From: Siderastrea siderea
Lineage: Eukaryota > Cnidaria > Anthozoa > Scleractinia > Rhizangiidae
Length of the DNA: 64,000 nucleotides
Direction: 5' to 3'
Assembly (NCBI GenBank): GCA_964030785.1
Contig: OZ034971.1
Location: forward strand, 18,432,365 to 18,496,364
Part shown: one piece after another, positions 1 to 9,575 of the stretch
Layout of the letters: each line of letters starts with the position of its first letter
Position numbering within the stretch: the stretch's first letter is position 1
Made by a program: the position numbers and the translations under genes
Notes under the pieces: generated by a model
The model's database searches: none
What the model was told of the DNA's origin: nothing
Seen by the model: the letters and a program-made list of their open reading frames with translations, nothing else

Positions 1-180
1 ATAGTTACCACAGCAATGGTATCTCAAAATGTGTGATCATTTTGTTTTCAGAAACACTGTTGCTAAGATAATTACTGATGATACCATAGAATTTTTTTTA
101 GCAAATGAACATTACCAACATATGATAATTGCCATGAACCACCTTAATTTTTCTTCTTAACGTGTTACATGTTATTGCAG

Positions 181-468
181 ACTGTGAAAAGTGAAAGAGG
201 TGGCGATCTCTTCAAAGTTTCCAAAAAAGTCCTCGAGGCACCTGGCCCTTTTATCACGTTCCGCAGTATCTGTAGAAAAGCGCATGCAATCAGTGACACA
301 GTTGTTACAGCTATGGACAAGCTGGAGAAGGAATCCCTTGGAACTGTAAATCAAGAGTTGAAGTGCTTTTACAAAGCAATACTAATTATGGTTACAGAGG
401 AAAGCCTCCAACTGTATGATATTGATATAGTTGCCTACTCACAATCTTTCCGTAACGGGATTTGTTGA
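181..468 (+). CDS. possible internal or terminal exon, function unknown
   Basis: An open frame of about 95 codons follows a good splice acceptor (gttattgcag ending at 180) and runs to a TGA. The product would be hydrophilic and helical, rich in Lys and Glu, with stretches such as SKKVLEAPGPF and AMDKLEKESLG. No domain is recognised. The 5' exon would lie outside the window, so it cannot be joined to anything here. The acceptor and even composition are the only reasons to list it; it could also be a chance open frame. Confidence 0.3.
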   Translation, partial: TVKSERGGDLFKVSKKVLEAPGPFITFRSICRKAHAISDTVVTAMDKLEKESLGTVNQELKCFYKAILIMVTEESLQLYDIDIVAYSQSFRNGIC

Positions 469-471
469 TGC

Positions 472-2207
472 ATAGTGCACCAAACCAATTAGCTCTAGCT
501 CGGTACTTTCCCAATGAAAACAGGGCTTCTAATTAATTGTTAACTAGCACTATAAAAAAATGAGGGAAAAGCACTACCTGTGAGTTCACAACACGTTGAT
601 AATGTTGACACAAATGTACTGTAGTAACCTCAGAAGTATATTTTTCTACTTATCCTTGAAGCGGGGTGGGGGCAGGGGCAAGCATGGTATGGGCCGTTTT
701 GGTAATGTCGTTGCTTTTTTCAGGATGACATTGCAATCAAATTCATACTTTTGGTTTTTACAAAACGGCGATTTAACAGCTCATATTAATACACTGTGCC
801 CTCCAGTTCCAGCAAAGGCAGAATGTATGATGTATTTTGTACAATGAATCATACTACCCACATTCCCATACACAATGTCTGTTTAGATAACTCACTTTGT
901 TGAAAGCACATGGACAGGTTTGACTGTATATATTGCCAGTACTAGGATAAAGTGATCCTCTGTTCAACTGTAGAGGACAATAATTGTCCGTTGATATTCT
1001 TCTCACCAAAACTCATTGAAACTATAAACATGTGACAATGCTGTCAAACACCGTAAACAGTAAATATGCTAATTTTGTTTGACAACAGCTTTCATTTACT
1101 TAGCGCCCAAACAAAGTGAATAACATTTACATTTTCTGACAACCTTCAATTTTATGTTAAAGAAGCAACGTCTGACAACATGCAGTAAAACCCAACTTTC
1201 ATATCCTCTGCTTCCCTTTTTAAGTTGGGAGTTACCGAAAAGAAAGGTTTTTCTGGAAATTAAACAAAATTATAACAATTTACAGTAAAACACAAGAACC
1301 CTCATGGGGATTTGAAGCGTTTCCCACCCCTCCCCCTTCCTCACCTGTTCAATCCAAAACTTTCACACCTTAGTGGACCAGTGTGAGACAAAAACGTTAT
1401 TGAGACAGCGTAACTGAAGTCTGTAAGTTTTTGCCTGTCATCCCATTACATAAACTAAGGTTTCAATTTGGAAGACTGAGCTATTCTTGCTGTAAACACC
1501 AACAGTGAAATAGTAGTCGCTACAGATGAACAAATGGACAGTTCTTTTAAAAAATTTGAAGACCGAGAAACAACACACACAGTCCAAAGACTTTCCTCTT
1601 AAGATGAAAGAACCGACTCGAAAGTATGGGAAGCCATCTTCTTCTCTCAGAAGATTTCTAAGCGAGTCACTATATCAATCAAAGCATTTCGAGTTTAAAG
1701 CATGCCCACAATCCTTTTTTACGTCCATGTCCAGTTACGTCATGAAGGTGAAACCTAATAACTGGAGTGAGGATTGTGCTGGCTACGAGAATACCAGATG
1801 TCTGGGGCAAGTCCTTTAAAAAAAGGAGAGAAAAATGGCATTTACCAAAACGATGCATTGACTAATGTGATCTCTGGGTGTAAACCAATAGAAATGTTCT
1901 TTTTGAGTTACCCAAGCATATGTGAACAAAAAAACAACAGATTGCAGTACATCCAACAGAATTTGCAACCCCTTTGCTACCTTTGAAGTCCCCCGACTGT
2001 CTATAATTAGCATCACAATCTAATTAGTCTTCGTTCACAGGACTTTTTCCCTTTTTTAAATTTAGAAAGGGGGAACGTCCTGGGAACAAGGTTGCTCCCC
2101 ATGTTGCCCACTATAGGGAGGACCCCCCACCCCCCCTCGGGACAGAAGGTTGATCAAAGTAGATTTACATGCACTTGAGAAAACTAGCCTAGCTAGGACC
2201 AGCTGTT
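472..2207. other. no gene recognised
   Basis: AT-rich sequence with short open frames only (for example 1526-1819 on the plus strand). None shows a domain, codon bias or splice context that I can defend. Confidence 0.5.
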
Positions 2208-2992
2208 TCACAAAAACCAGTTGGTCATAATTTGTTTCTTATACAGTGCTTCAAATACAGCTGCACATCTGCGGACATGAAGAAGCTTTCCTTGAACTTG
2301 ATTCATGTTCTTGGGGCCTAAACAATTGGCTCCTTCCTCTTGAGCAATCACGCGTAGTTCATCATATTGTTGTAGGCAATTTGAAGCATCTAACTGAATG
2401 TCGTTGGAGATGATATGATCTACGAGGCAGTCAAACATACTCTCAAAATCACTCCAGCCTAGTAGAGGGGTAACATTCCTAGTCAAAAGAAATTCTGCAT
2501 CAGTTCTGTCTTTTAGGCCTTTTAGTCTTGATGGTTGCCTCACTCGTGCTAGAGTATAAGAAGCCTTGCCATTTTCTGAGGTTCCATATGGATTTTCACA
2601 ATGAACACAACGGCACATAAAACTGTAACCCTTCATGCTGTTGTAGCAGTTGCAGCGTGATGGAATCCCCCCAATTACCTACTTGCAAAACTTTCTGTCC
2701 GGATCACTCTTTGCAAGGCCTCTACCACAATTGCAGCTTTTAGCTTTAGTGTCGATATTAACACTTGATGAAGTGCCAGGGTTGCTGTTGGTCAAGGGTT
2801 TAATCACTGTTTGCTTCACTGAATGGAAAGTTCCACTGCCCACATCAAACGCTATAAAAAGGCACATGCTACTGAGTGTAACATCCTTTGATACAACAGG
2901 AACAATAGGAATGTATCTGAGAGATGTGAAGATCACAGTAGACAATAGGGTAACCTTTACTGCAGCCAGGGCTAGTAAATTGCCCATCTCTC
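2208..2992 (-). pseudogene. CXC (tesmin/TSO1-like) cysteine-rich exon with in-frame stop
   Basis: On the minus strand an acceptor (tttgcag, ending at 2993) opens a frame that continues to 2208 with one interruption, a TAG at 2679-2681. Before the stop lie GNLLALAAVKVTLLST and a Cys motif CNCGRGLAKSD; after it come SRCNCY and MCRCVHCENPYG. Together these give the spaced C-x-C / C-x-C / C-x-C-x2-C arrangement ending in NPxG that is typical of CXC domains, which bind zinc. The stop falls inside the domain, between the first and second Cys clusters. CXC segments occur at the C-terminus of cnidarian transposon-derived proteins, which fits the DDE and OTU-like pieces upstream on the same strand. 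I read it as the decayed 3' part of that gene. A small intron using a gtaggt donor at the stop is possible but would remove expected Cys residues. Confidence 0.6.
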
Positions 2993-3078
2993 CTGCAAAG
3001 GAAAGTGCAGTTAAAAATGGCTGATTGGCTCAACCTGCAGGATGAAGATTTACAGTATCCTGAAAACGATGAATGCAC

Positions 3079-4945
3079 AATTTTAATGTCATATTTACGT
3101 ACAAAATCTCAGAACTGATGGAATTGCAAATGCAGATCCTGGAAAATGTGTTATATTTTCATTACCTAATCTGAATTCAGATGGCATCCGTCAGTCAATT
3201 CACAGAGTTGTTGTTGTTTAATCCTTTGCCTTTCATAATTCACAGTTGCATCAAACAAGAATAATTCAGTCACAATCGACAAAAGTATACTTGCCAGGCA
3301 TGATACCTGTACTTTCTTGATACTCCATTCATTTTCATGGATACAATTTCTGAATGTCGCATCCAATTTCTTCAGTCGTGAATGCGCTTCGTCACGTGAC
3401 TTTCTCTCCCTACGTTGTGAAGGCCGTTGTGAAGTTTATATAAAATTTATATACCGCAGACTCGGGTTAGCTTGCCAAAGAATCGGTGTGTGGCACCTTC
3501 ATGTGTGTACCAATTTTCGAGACAATAGTATCCCGCTTTCCGAAAGAAGAGTCACCTTTTTCAATTATAAATCAAAAGAAGAAGCCCTAAGGAACATTCA
3601 ACAGCTTAGGAAGTGGAAATCAGAGAAAGAGATACAAATAGAAGAGCGAAGAAACCGTTGTTCGAGCACAGGCAGCTGCCAGTCCGCACGTTCCTGGAAA
3701 TGTAGCTGGCGCTTCTGGAGTAAATTACACCCCGCACCAAGATACTTTTTATTGCTATTGTTCAGGTATTGTTAATGTTTTAAAAATTTCATTTCCACTG
3801 ATGATGCGATCCCACTGAAATCAGACTAAAGGTTGTTTATTTCACGGACTCCTGGCCAACATAAATTGAAATTGAACGGCACGCATGAAGTGTCGGGTAA
3901 CCAAAACAAATCTCTCTAGCAGATGTCTCTCGGATAATGTGCCATCTTTTTCAAAATCCTTTAAGGTTGTCTGGTAAATGAAAGTGCAATGATTCAAGTT
4001 AAACAAATCGAAGATCTATCAACAGGGAATTGGAAAAGCGAAACAGCGGAATGACCGTGTTGTGTTATTTGATTCCACCAGAATTCGGATTCCTCGCTGT
4101 GTATGTAAATGCAAATTTGCTTCACAAAACAGGAAAAAAGTTTGGAAGGATACAACTTTCAAGATTACGAATTAAATGAGTTAAGTCCATTTCCGTGGTG
4201 TTAATGAAAAACACGGAGAAGTTTTATTTGCCAGTTGTTTATGGATATGTCACAAATTGTCACGTTTTGGAAAAAGGCAAGCGAATGAATTTTTCAGAAA
4301 TTTGCTACGAAGTTTGATTTTGAGTTTTGAAAATAAGCAGCGAAATGTGTTCTATTGGAAAACAGCACGTACATGTATAAAAAGCATCCGCACGAAAAGA
4401 TTGAAATCGAAAACATCAGATAGCATGTCTCCAGCGACAGCGAGCAAGCTCATGACACAAAATGCATTCTCTCTTCCTGTTTCAGTAAATAAACATCGAG
4501 CTTGCCAAATAGTTCAAACTCTGGAAATAAGCTGAAGTTCTTAAAATTTCCAAATATGGTCTGCATTTTTGGAATTTTTCTGAATCGTGGAGAACATTGA
4601 AAGATGATATAGATGCCCATAGCAACTAAGTCCCTAAATATATTTCTGTCTTAGACTAATAGTACAATTTAGCTAGTTTTGCATCGTTTTGCAACACAGT
4701 GATGAACGACGGTATACTACCGTGAATACAAAATGTGGGGTACTGCAGAAAATGCAAGGGTATCCTAGATTTCTGATTAGTTGGATGTAATTCTCTATGG
4801 CATGGGGTAAACACATGTAGATGCATGCATGCTTCACGATGCATACATAAAAACATGAACCAATCACTACTCAGCTATAACAAATAATGGGTGAAACCTG
4901 AAAAGCAGATGTCTCACCTCTGAAACAGTTATCCCCTTTCACGTG
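3079..4945. other. probable intron or decayed transposon sequence
   Basis: This lies between the CXC exon and the OTU-like exon of the minus-strand transposon gene. Open frames at 3166-3366 (minus) and 3317-3775 (plus) overlap each other and show no recognisable domain. 3540-3660 (plus) reads a short charged coiled-coil-like stretch that could be a real exon, but nothing else supports it. Confidence 0.35.
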
Positions 4946-5422
4946 CTAGGCTTCCTCAGTAAAGTTGATATATGATGAAACAAGTAGACTTTGGTAAACT
5001 GCTGCATTATCTAGCAGCTCATCACTGAGTTTCATACGTAGACATTTTATGTCATTTTGTACATTTTCAGGTTTTGCAATGATCTCCAAACAAGAAAGGT
5101 AATTGAGAACTTCACTATACTCATCACTGGATTTCTCTTTCAAGTCCGACAGTAAAGTGGTGATACCAGAAAGTAAAGCAAAGAAAAAGCTTTCACCAGT
5201 TTGAAACCCCTCTGGATGTTGACACAGTTGTAGGCCATATTCCAATAAAACTTCCTCCAAGCTTTTCCTGCTTTCAGGTGCAGTTGTCACAGAGTATTGG
5301 TCATTGCTAAACAGTGTCAGTGAGCAAGGCATCAAATGGATTAAGGGGGAATTGTAAGATCTGGAATCACTCAAGTCTTTAAGTTGTTTCTCTATTAGTA
5401 GAAAGTTCAGACCTTTGGTCAT
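4946..5422 (-). pseudogene. OTU-like exon of the minus-strand transposon gene
   Basis: Open frame of 158 codons, helical and rich in Leu, Glu and Ser. The segment QTGESFFFALLSG resembles the start of an OTU cysteine-protease domain (usual form GDGNCFFxA), but the catalytic Asp and Cys are not conserved, so no peptidase activity is expected from this copy. The rest (EYSEVLNYLSCLEIIA, DIKCLRMKLSDELL) matches the helical region following that motif in related cnidarian proteins as I remember them. It lies between the transposase core (5664-6376) and the CXC exon (2208-2992) on the same strand, giving the order DDE core, OTU-like, CXC. It could instead be an unrelated helical segment. Confidence 0.45.
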
Positions 5423-5663
5423 AACACTGTATAAGGTCTGTGATCCACATGCTTCAGACTTACCAAGTTGAGAGTGTAATTAAAAAACATCACTAGTTGC
5501 ACTGAGGAACTGTGAGTAACCTCGTTTGACTTCATAGTGAAGGTTGGCTTTGAATAACACCCCAAATACTTCACTTGTTGCTTGGAACGAGGACTGTTGG
5601 AGTTTAATGGCATACAATTAAACTGGCTTCACGACACCCTTTGGAAACTCTCCATTCTTTCTT

Positions 5664-6376
5664 TCATTCCAGATAAAGAAAAAAAATCGTAAACAGAACA
5701 AGAGCAGACTCAATACCCAAGCGACTCCTAGCAATAATATGTCGCAAGTTTTTATGTAAATTTTCATTCTTCTCAGAACCGCAGCCAGGAGGAATATCAG
5801 AAAGACATCCTTTCTTAATGTGTTTTTTAAAGCAATCGATTTCATGAACTGCACTGGCTGTGAGAACATCTTCATCATCTACGTGTTTCATGTCCTTCCA
5901 TTTCAGTAGAAAGCATTTCAGATTCTCCAGCATCTCTCCTGAACTTGGGGTATCTTGGGTTCGCTCTTTCTCTTTGTCATTCTTACATCGAAACACATTT
6001 GCAAAGTCGGCAATACAAGGGCTGGCGAGGATATGCCTTGACTGCTTAGGTATTTTTTGTGTGACTCCAGAAATTGCATGGAACAGATCAAGTTTTACTG
6101 GCACATCGTTTCCAAAAATCTTTTGAACCTTTTGACGGACATGACAACAGTTGTCCATATATATCGCTTCAAAGCAACTCCTTGCTTATCAAGCCTTGCT
6201 TTCAATCCAGTCAAAAGGACTTCAGCATGGTCAAATGAAGTCCCTTTTGTCAGTTGCCATGCAACAACCTGACTCTTTACGTTTAACACACTAAAAAGGG
6301 AGTCATTATTGTGTCACCCACTTTTGGTCTTCTAAGAGAATGCCAATGTTGGCCGCAACCTTAAATGTATGATCTG
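5664..6376 (-). pseudogene. DDE-type transposase core, frameshifted
   Basis: This minus-strand region holds the catalytic core of a DDE transposase in three overlapping frames. The first block, after a ctgcag acceptor near 6375, reads DHTFKVAANIGILLED and should contain the first catalytic Asp. The next, in another frame, reads VVAWQLTKGTSFDHAEVLL. The third (6158-5664) reads MDNCCHVRQKVQKIFG, then LDLFHA (second Asp), then GCLSDIPPGCGSEKNENLH (probable catalytic Glu). Single-base changes near 6310 and 6160 separate the frames, so this copy cannot make a full enzyme. I cannot place the family by name; it belongs to a multi-domain group seen in cnidarian genomes. Neighbours on the same strand are the N-terminal pieces at 6661-7050 and 7867-8289 and the OTU-like and CXC exons downstream. 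Confidence 0.65.
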
Positions 6377-6419
6377 CAGTAAGATAAATAAATAAATAAA
6401 TCAACTTTGTTTAACGAGG

Positions 6420-6660
6420 GTGACACCTAACAGTCTGGGACTGACAAACCTGTGGCCCTCGGGTTCCAGATCGAATTGGAATTTGGAAATGTTGGTTTTT
6501 GAGGAGAGGGGAAAACCGGAGCACCCGGAGAAAAACCTCTCGGAGCAAGGATGAGAACCAACAACAAACTCAACCCACATATGACGCCGGGTCCGGGAAT
6601 CGAACCCGGGCCACATTGGTGGGAGGCGAGCGCTCTCACCACTGCGCCATCCCTGCTCCC
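6420..6660 (-). mobile_element. tRNA-derived SINE
   Basis: On the minus strand the element begins near 6660 with a tRNA-like head. An A-box-like stretch (TGGCGCAGTGGTGAGAGC) is followed by a B box (GGTTCGATTCCCG), the internal RNA polymerase III promoter of a tRNA gene. The rest is a unique tail ending near 6420. Any protein frame through it (RDGAVVRALASHQ) is a translated artefact of the tRNA-like sequence. It sits between two blocks of the transposon gene and so probably inserted into it. Confidence 0.75.
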
Positions 6661-7050
6661 CCAACTGATTATAATATCATCCGATGGTAACTCAATCCAT
6701 TCCTTAGGATCTGAGAGTTCGCTCATTCTTTGTGTGTAAACCAACTCAAACTCTCTGAAGTTCAATACAAAGCAACTGATTATAATATCATCCGATGGTA
6801 ACTCAATCCATTCCTTAGGATCTGGAAACGCACCGTTGGTCAGGTAAGGTCTTGCCTCAGAGCTGGTGTCTTCTTTTCCCCCGGTCATGCGGTAGCGTGA
6901 CTGGTAATGAAACTTCTCCTTACTGGCCCAATACCAATCTACTTTTGTGCCAAATGTCTCTCGATTTCCGCAAAGGTTAGCCCTGCACTAGCTAGAGAGT
7001 TTATTGAATTCAAAAGTTCCCTAGTCACCCCACTTTTGTGCGACAATGTC
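6661..7050 (-). pseudogene. upstream exon of the DDE transposon gene, with internal duplication
   Basis: Minus-strand coding remnant in two frames. One reads LSHKSGVTRELLNSINSLA then GLTFAEIERHLAQ; the other reads VDWYWASKEKFHYQSRY and DPKEWIELPSDDIIIS. The switch, near 6930, implies a one-base indel. The block DPKEWIELPSDDIIIS occurs twice: 53 bp at 6662-6714 are repeated at 6773-6825, a 111-bp period (37 codons) that keeps frame. The segment lies just before the DDE core and is separated from it by the SINE. Upstream it is separated from the N-terminal piece (7867-8289) by the Penelope-like insertion. Confidence 0.55.
6662..6825. repeat. 53-bp direct duplication, 111-bp period
   Basis: 6662-6714 and 6773-6825 are near-identical (both start caactgattataatatcatc). 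Both copies are on the same side of the SINE, so this is not its target-site duplication. Confidence 0.85.
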
Positions 7051-7708
7051 GTATAACAAGAGAAATCAAGAGAACAAAAACATAGTACCTTGGGTTATTA
7101 CGTATGGTCCGGGTGCTAAGCAAACCAGGGAATTTGTTCTACAGGGCTCCAAGATCTTGGACAAATCACCCATTTGGAGGGATTTAGGAGCTCGTGTTAT
7201 GATTTGTACACGCAGGGCATCCAATTTAAGAGACCTTTTGTACAAACGTAAGGCTATTTCTTTGTCTATTCTGGGTGAGAGCAAAGGGACAATTCCATAT
7301 GGGGTAAAACGATGTTTATCCTGTAATTTAATTAATCCCATCAACACCGTAAATAGTACCACTACAGGGAATGCTTTTCGTATTAATTGCAAATCTTCAT
7401 GTACTTCTAGATGTTTAGTTTATATGGCAGAATGTATATTTTGTAAAAAACAATATGTAGGTAACACAACCCAAAAGTTGCGTGACCGCATAACTTGGCA
7501 TAGAAACAGCAAGGAGTCTGCCCTTAAAATTCATTTAGATTCCCATAATTCCACTTTTAACCAAACATTTAAGTTTGTAGTATTAAGCCATTCTTCTCCT
7601 GAGAAGTTAAATGAGTTAGAGTCCATTTGGATAAGTAAGTTGCGCACTAGTGAACCTGATGGCCTTAATAGGGTTGATCCGTGTGCATTACGCACTGGCG
7701 TTACTTAA
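7046..7708 (+). pseudogene. 5'-truncated Penelope-like element, C-terminal GIY-YIG endonuclease
   Basis: Open frame of 220 codons. Residues 13-70 (VPWVITYGPGAKQ, RRASNLRDLLYKRKA) match the linker that follows the reverse transcriptase in Penelope-like elements. The next part has Cys pairs (CLSC, CKSSC) and a GIY-YIG-type nuclease: VYMAEC at 125-130, QYVGNT at 136-141, Arg at 146 and 148, and Glu in LNELESIWI near 189-192. Such elements insert by target-primed reverse transcription, the nuclease making the nick. The reverse transcriptase itself is missing, so this is a 5'-truncated copy. It is antisense to, and interrupts, the DDE transposon gene. The 3' flank holds a hammerhead-like motif at 7781-7823. 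The ATG at 7046 is a frame marker, not a natural start. Confidence 0.8.
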
Positions 7709-7780
7709 GTTTATAAATATCTCGACACACCCTACCTGTACTGTAATATCATGTTACTGGTCGTTGCCATTTCAAATGTT

Positions 7781-7823
7781 ACTACACTGAAGAGGACCGT
7801 TAAGGTCGAAAGGCCTATGTAGT
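7781..7823 (+). ncRNA. hammerhead ribozyme-like motif of Penelope-like element
   Basis: Stem I: ACTACA (7781-7786) pairs fully with TGTAGT (7818-7823). Core box CTGAAGA is at 7787-7793. Stem II: GACC (7795-7798) pairs with GGTC (7804-7807) around loop GTTAA. GAA is at 7808-7810. Stem III is only AG/CT with a two-base loop. The cleavage triplet would be CTA, cutting after 7817. Departures from consensus are one unpaired G at 7794 and the minimal stem III. Short stem III forms are known in ribozymes of Penelope-like elements. Confidence 0.6.
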
Positions 7824-7866
7824 TTATTAAAATCGTAGCTGTATGACGATACACAACTTGTTCTTT

Positions 7867-8289
7867 TTAGTACATCTTACAATTCATAGTTGACAAGTGT
7901 TGTGGAATACGCGGATCATGCGCTGTTAATTCATGACCGTGTGGGCAAACGTATACTCGACTCATCAAGAACACCATGCAGTCCTCCCCATATAGCTTTC
8001 GAGGAAGGTGTCCATCCTTCCCCTTCCTTGGAAAAAGCATTGCAGGTTGACTAGCGTGGCTTTCGTGCGGGCAACATAAACCGTTCTGGAAAATATCCGA
8101 ACACCGAAGCAGTGGATCCCACGCAATTACAGGCGGAGTTAGGTACTCCTCTACTTCAGGAGATTTTTCACATCCATGACCAATCTCTGATGGAAAAGTT
8201 GGAATTGTTATTCCAGGACCATGAGGATTTAGCTCATAAGATTTTGCGATCTCCTGTAAACGCGTTTTCATTCCTTCTAGGAGCTTCAA
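7867..8289 (-). pseudogene. N-terminal block of the DDE transposon gene
   Basis: Open frame of 140 codons on the minus strand. The core reads PPVIAWDPLLRCSDIF, CCPHESHA, PRKLYGEDCMVFLMSRVYVC and PHGHELTAHDPRIPQHL. Paired Cys and His residues suggest a zinc-binding fold, and the arrangement matches the segment that precedes the transposase core in related cnidarian proteins. The frame then runs into the 3' end of the Penelope-like insertion and stops at once, so the piece is cut off from its continuation at 7050. The upstream start is not defined. Confidence 0.55.
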
Positions 8290-8373
8290 TTTCGCTTTTC
8301 GAGTTCATCCACGTGGATATTCCACAGAGACCGCGATGACCAAAAGAAAAGACGGGGCCTGGGGACGAGAAAA

Positions 8374-8600
8374 TTCACTTCCGTCACAGTGAATGTTCAA
8401 AGGGTGAGGGTATTTTCACTTCCGTCGCTGTCACAGTGTCACAGTGAATTTTGAAAGGGTGAGGGTATTTTCACTTCCGTCGCTGTCACAGTGTCACCGT
8501 GAATTTTCAAAGCATAAGATTATAAGGATAGCGCATTTTCACTTCCGTCGCTGTCACAGTGTCACAGGGAATTTTCAAAGCGTGAGAGTTTGAGGGTAAG
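8374..8600. repeat. short tandem array, about four 41-68-bp units
   Basis: Units begin with ttcacttccgtc at about 8377, 8418, 8472 and 8538. They carry variable copies of gctgtcacagtgtcac and a gtgaattttcaaag segment. Non-coding. Confidence 0.8.
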
Positions 8601-9254
8601 CGTATCTCACGTGCAACCACGCGTGAAGTGCGTGTGGGCAGTAGTGGATTTCCGAAGACGGTCGGCATGACGTAAACGGCGATTACGAAAAGATACGATA
8701 ATGACGTACTTGGTTAACCGGTACACCAGAATTCTACCCAGAGCTAAGCTCCACGTCTTAGCTTTGCATCTAGTCGCAAAATCTGCCAAGTTGTTCTGTT
8801 TAGACTGTTTAGTGGCCAGCATTTCATGTTCCAAATCCTGGCTTGTATCCCTAGGAAGCAATGCCTTGGATAATTCTTTTGGAGATTCCATCGAAACACG
8901 ATCACGAGAGTAAGTTAGCTTGTAATAATTGTTTGAATCACTGAGTTCTGTAATTGTTGTAGGCTTCCTGAGGGGCAAGTTTCGCTTCGTTAGCTCTCGA
9001 ACGAACGTGTATGTTTACATTGTGTTCATGTCAAAGTTTGTTTAGTTGTCTCCGTTTTCGCGTGTAGGACACATTTGTTTGGGAGTACAATTTGTGTTAG
9101 AGATAACACGATAAATTTTTAGTTTTCCTGAAATATTTTTTCTCATGCAGCAACAAATGTTTCTCTTGCAAACTGGAAAACGTTTGTTGCAGAAACAATG
9201 TTTCCCCGCTTTCGAGGACCCTTAAAAGCTTAAATATACGGACCTAGGTGGGTG
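8601..9254. other. no gene recognised
   Basis: Overlapping frames at 8607-8978 (minus) and 8701-8913 (plus) show no domain. Nothing else stands out. Confidence 0.4.
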
Positions 9255-9259
9255 CTATA

Positions 9260-9575
9260 CGGACTCAAGCTGGCTTTCGAACAGAGGGTCCACAATAGGG
9301 TTCTCAAATCCCGCTATCCCGTCCTTTTTTTCAGGTAATCCCGCCATCCCGCCCTTCTTCACGAGACAATGCCGATCCCGCCGAAATTTATAAAGTCCAG
9401 TACGTAAAAAATTGCAATCCCGTTTCCCGCCACTACCCCCTCGCGATTCTCGCATCCGACCTCCTAAAACCTCGAAATCCCGCTCCCGCTCGTAGCTGAA
9501 ATTCCCGCTTCCCGCTCCTACTTTTAATTTGCATCCCGAATATCGCCCCCAAAATATGTCAAATCCCGCATCCCG
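9260..9575. repeat. low-complexity CCCGC-rich degenerate repeat
   Basis: Interspersed aatcccgc, atcccgcc and tcccgctc words occur throughout. The minus-strand frame here is a Gly/Arg-rich product of this repeat and is not called as a gene. Confidence 0.65.

Larger units (their letters stand above)
7046..7862 (+). mobile_element. Penelope-like retroelement fragment inserted in the transposon gene
   Basis: This includes the GIY-YIG coding end, a short 3' untranslated region and the hammerhead-like motif. Flanking minus-strand coding blocks resume on both sides (N-terminal block ending near 7867, next block starting near 7050). Exact ends and target duplication could not be fixed by eye. Confidence 0.6.

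Noticed and set aside
6585..6660. Functional tRNA gene
   Set aside because: Boxes A and B fit, but the acceptor stem does not close convincingly and the sequence continues into a SINE tail.
6427..6888. 153-codon minus-strand open frame as a gene
   Set aside because: Its second half is a translation of the tRNA-derived SINE; only the first part reflects the transposon gene.
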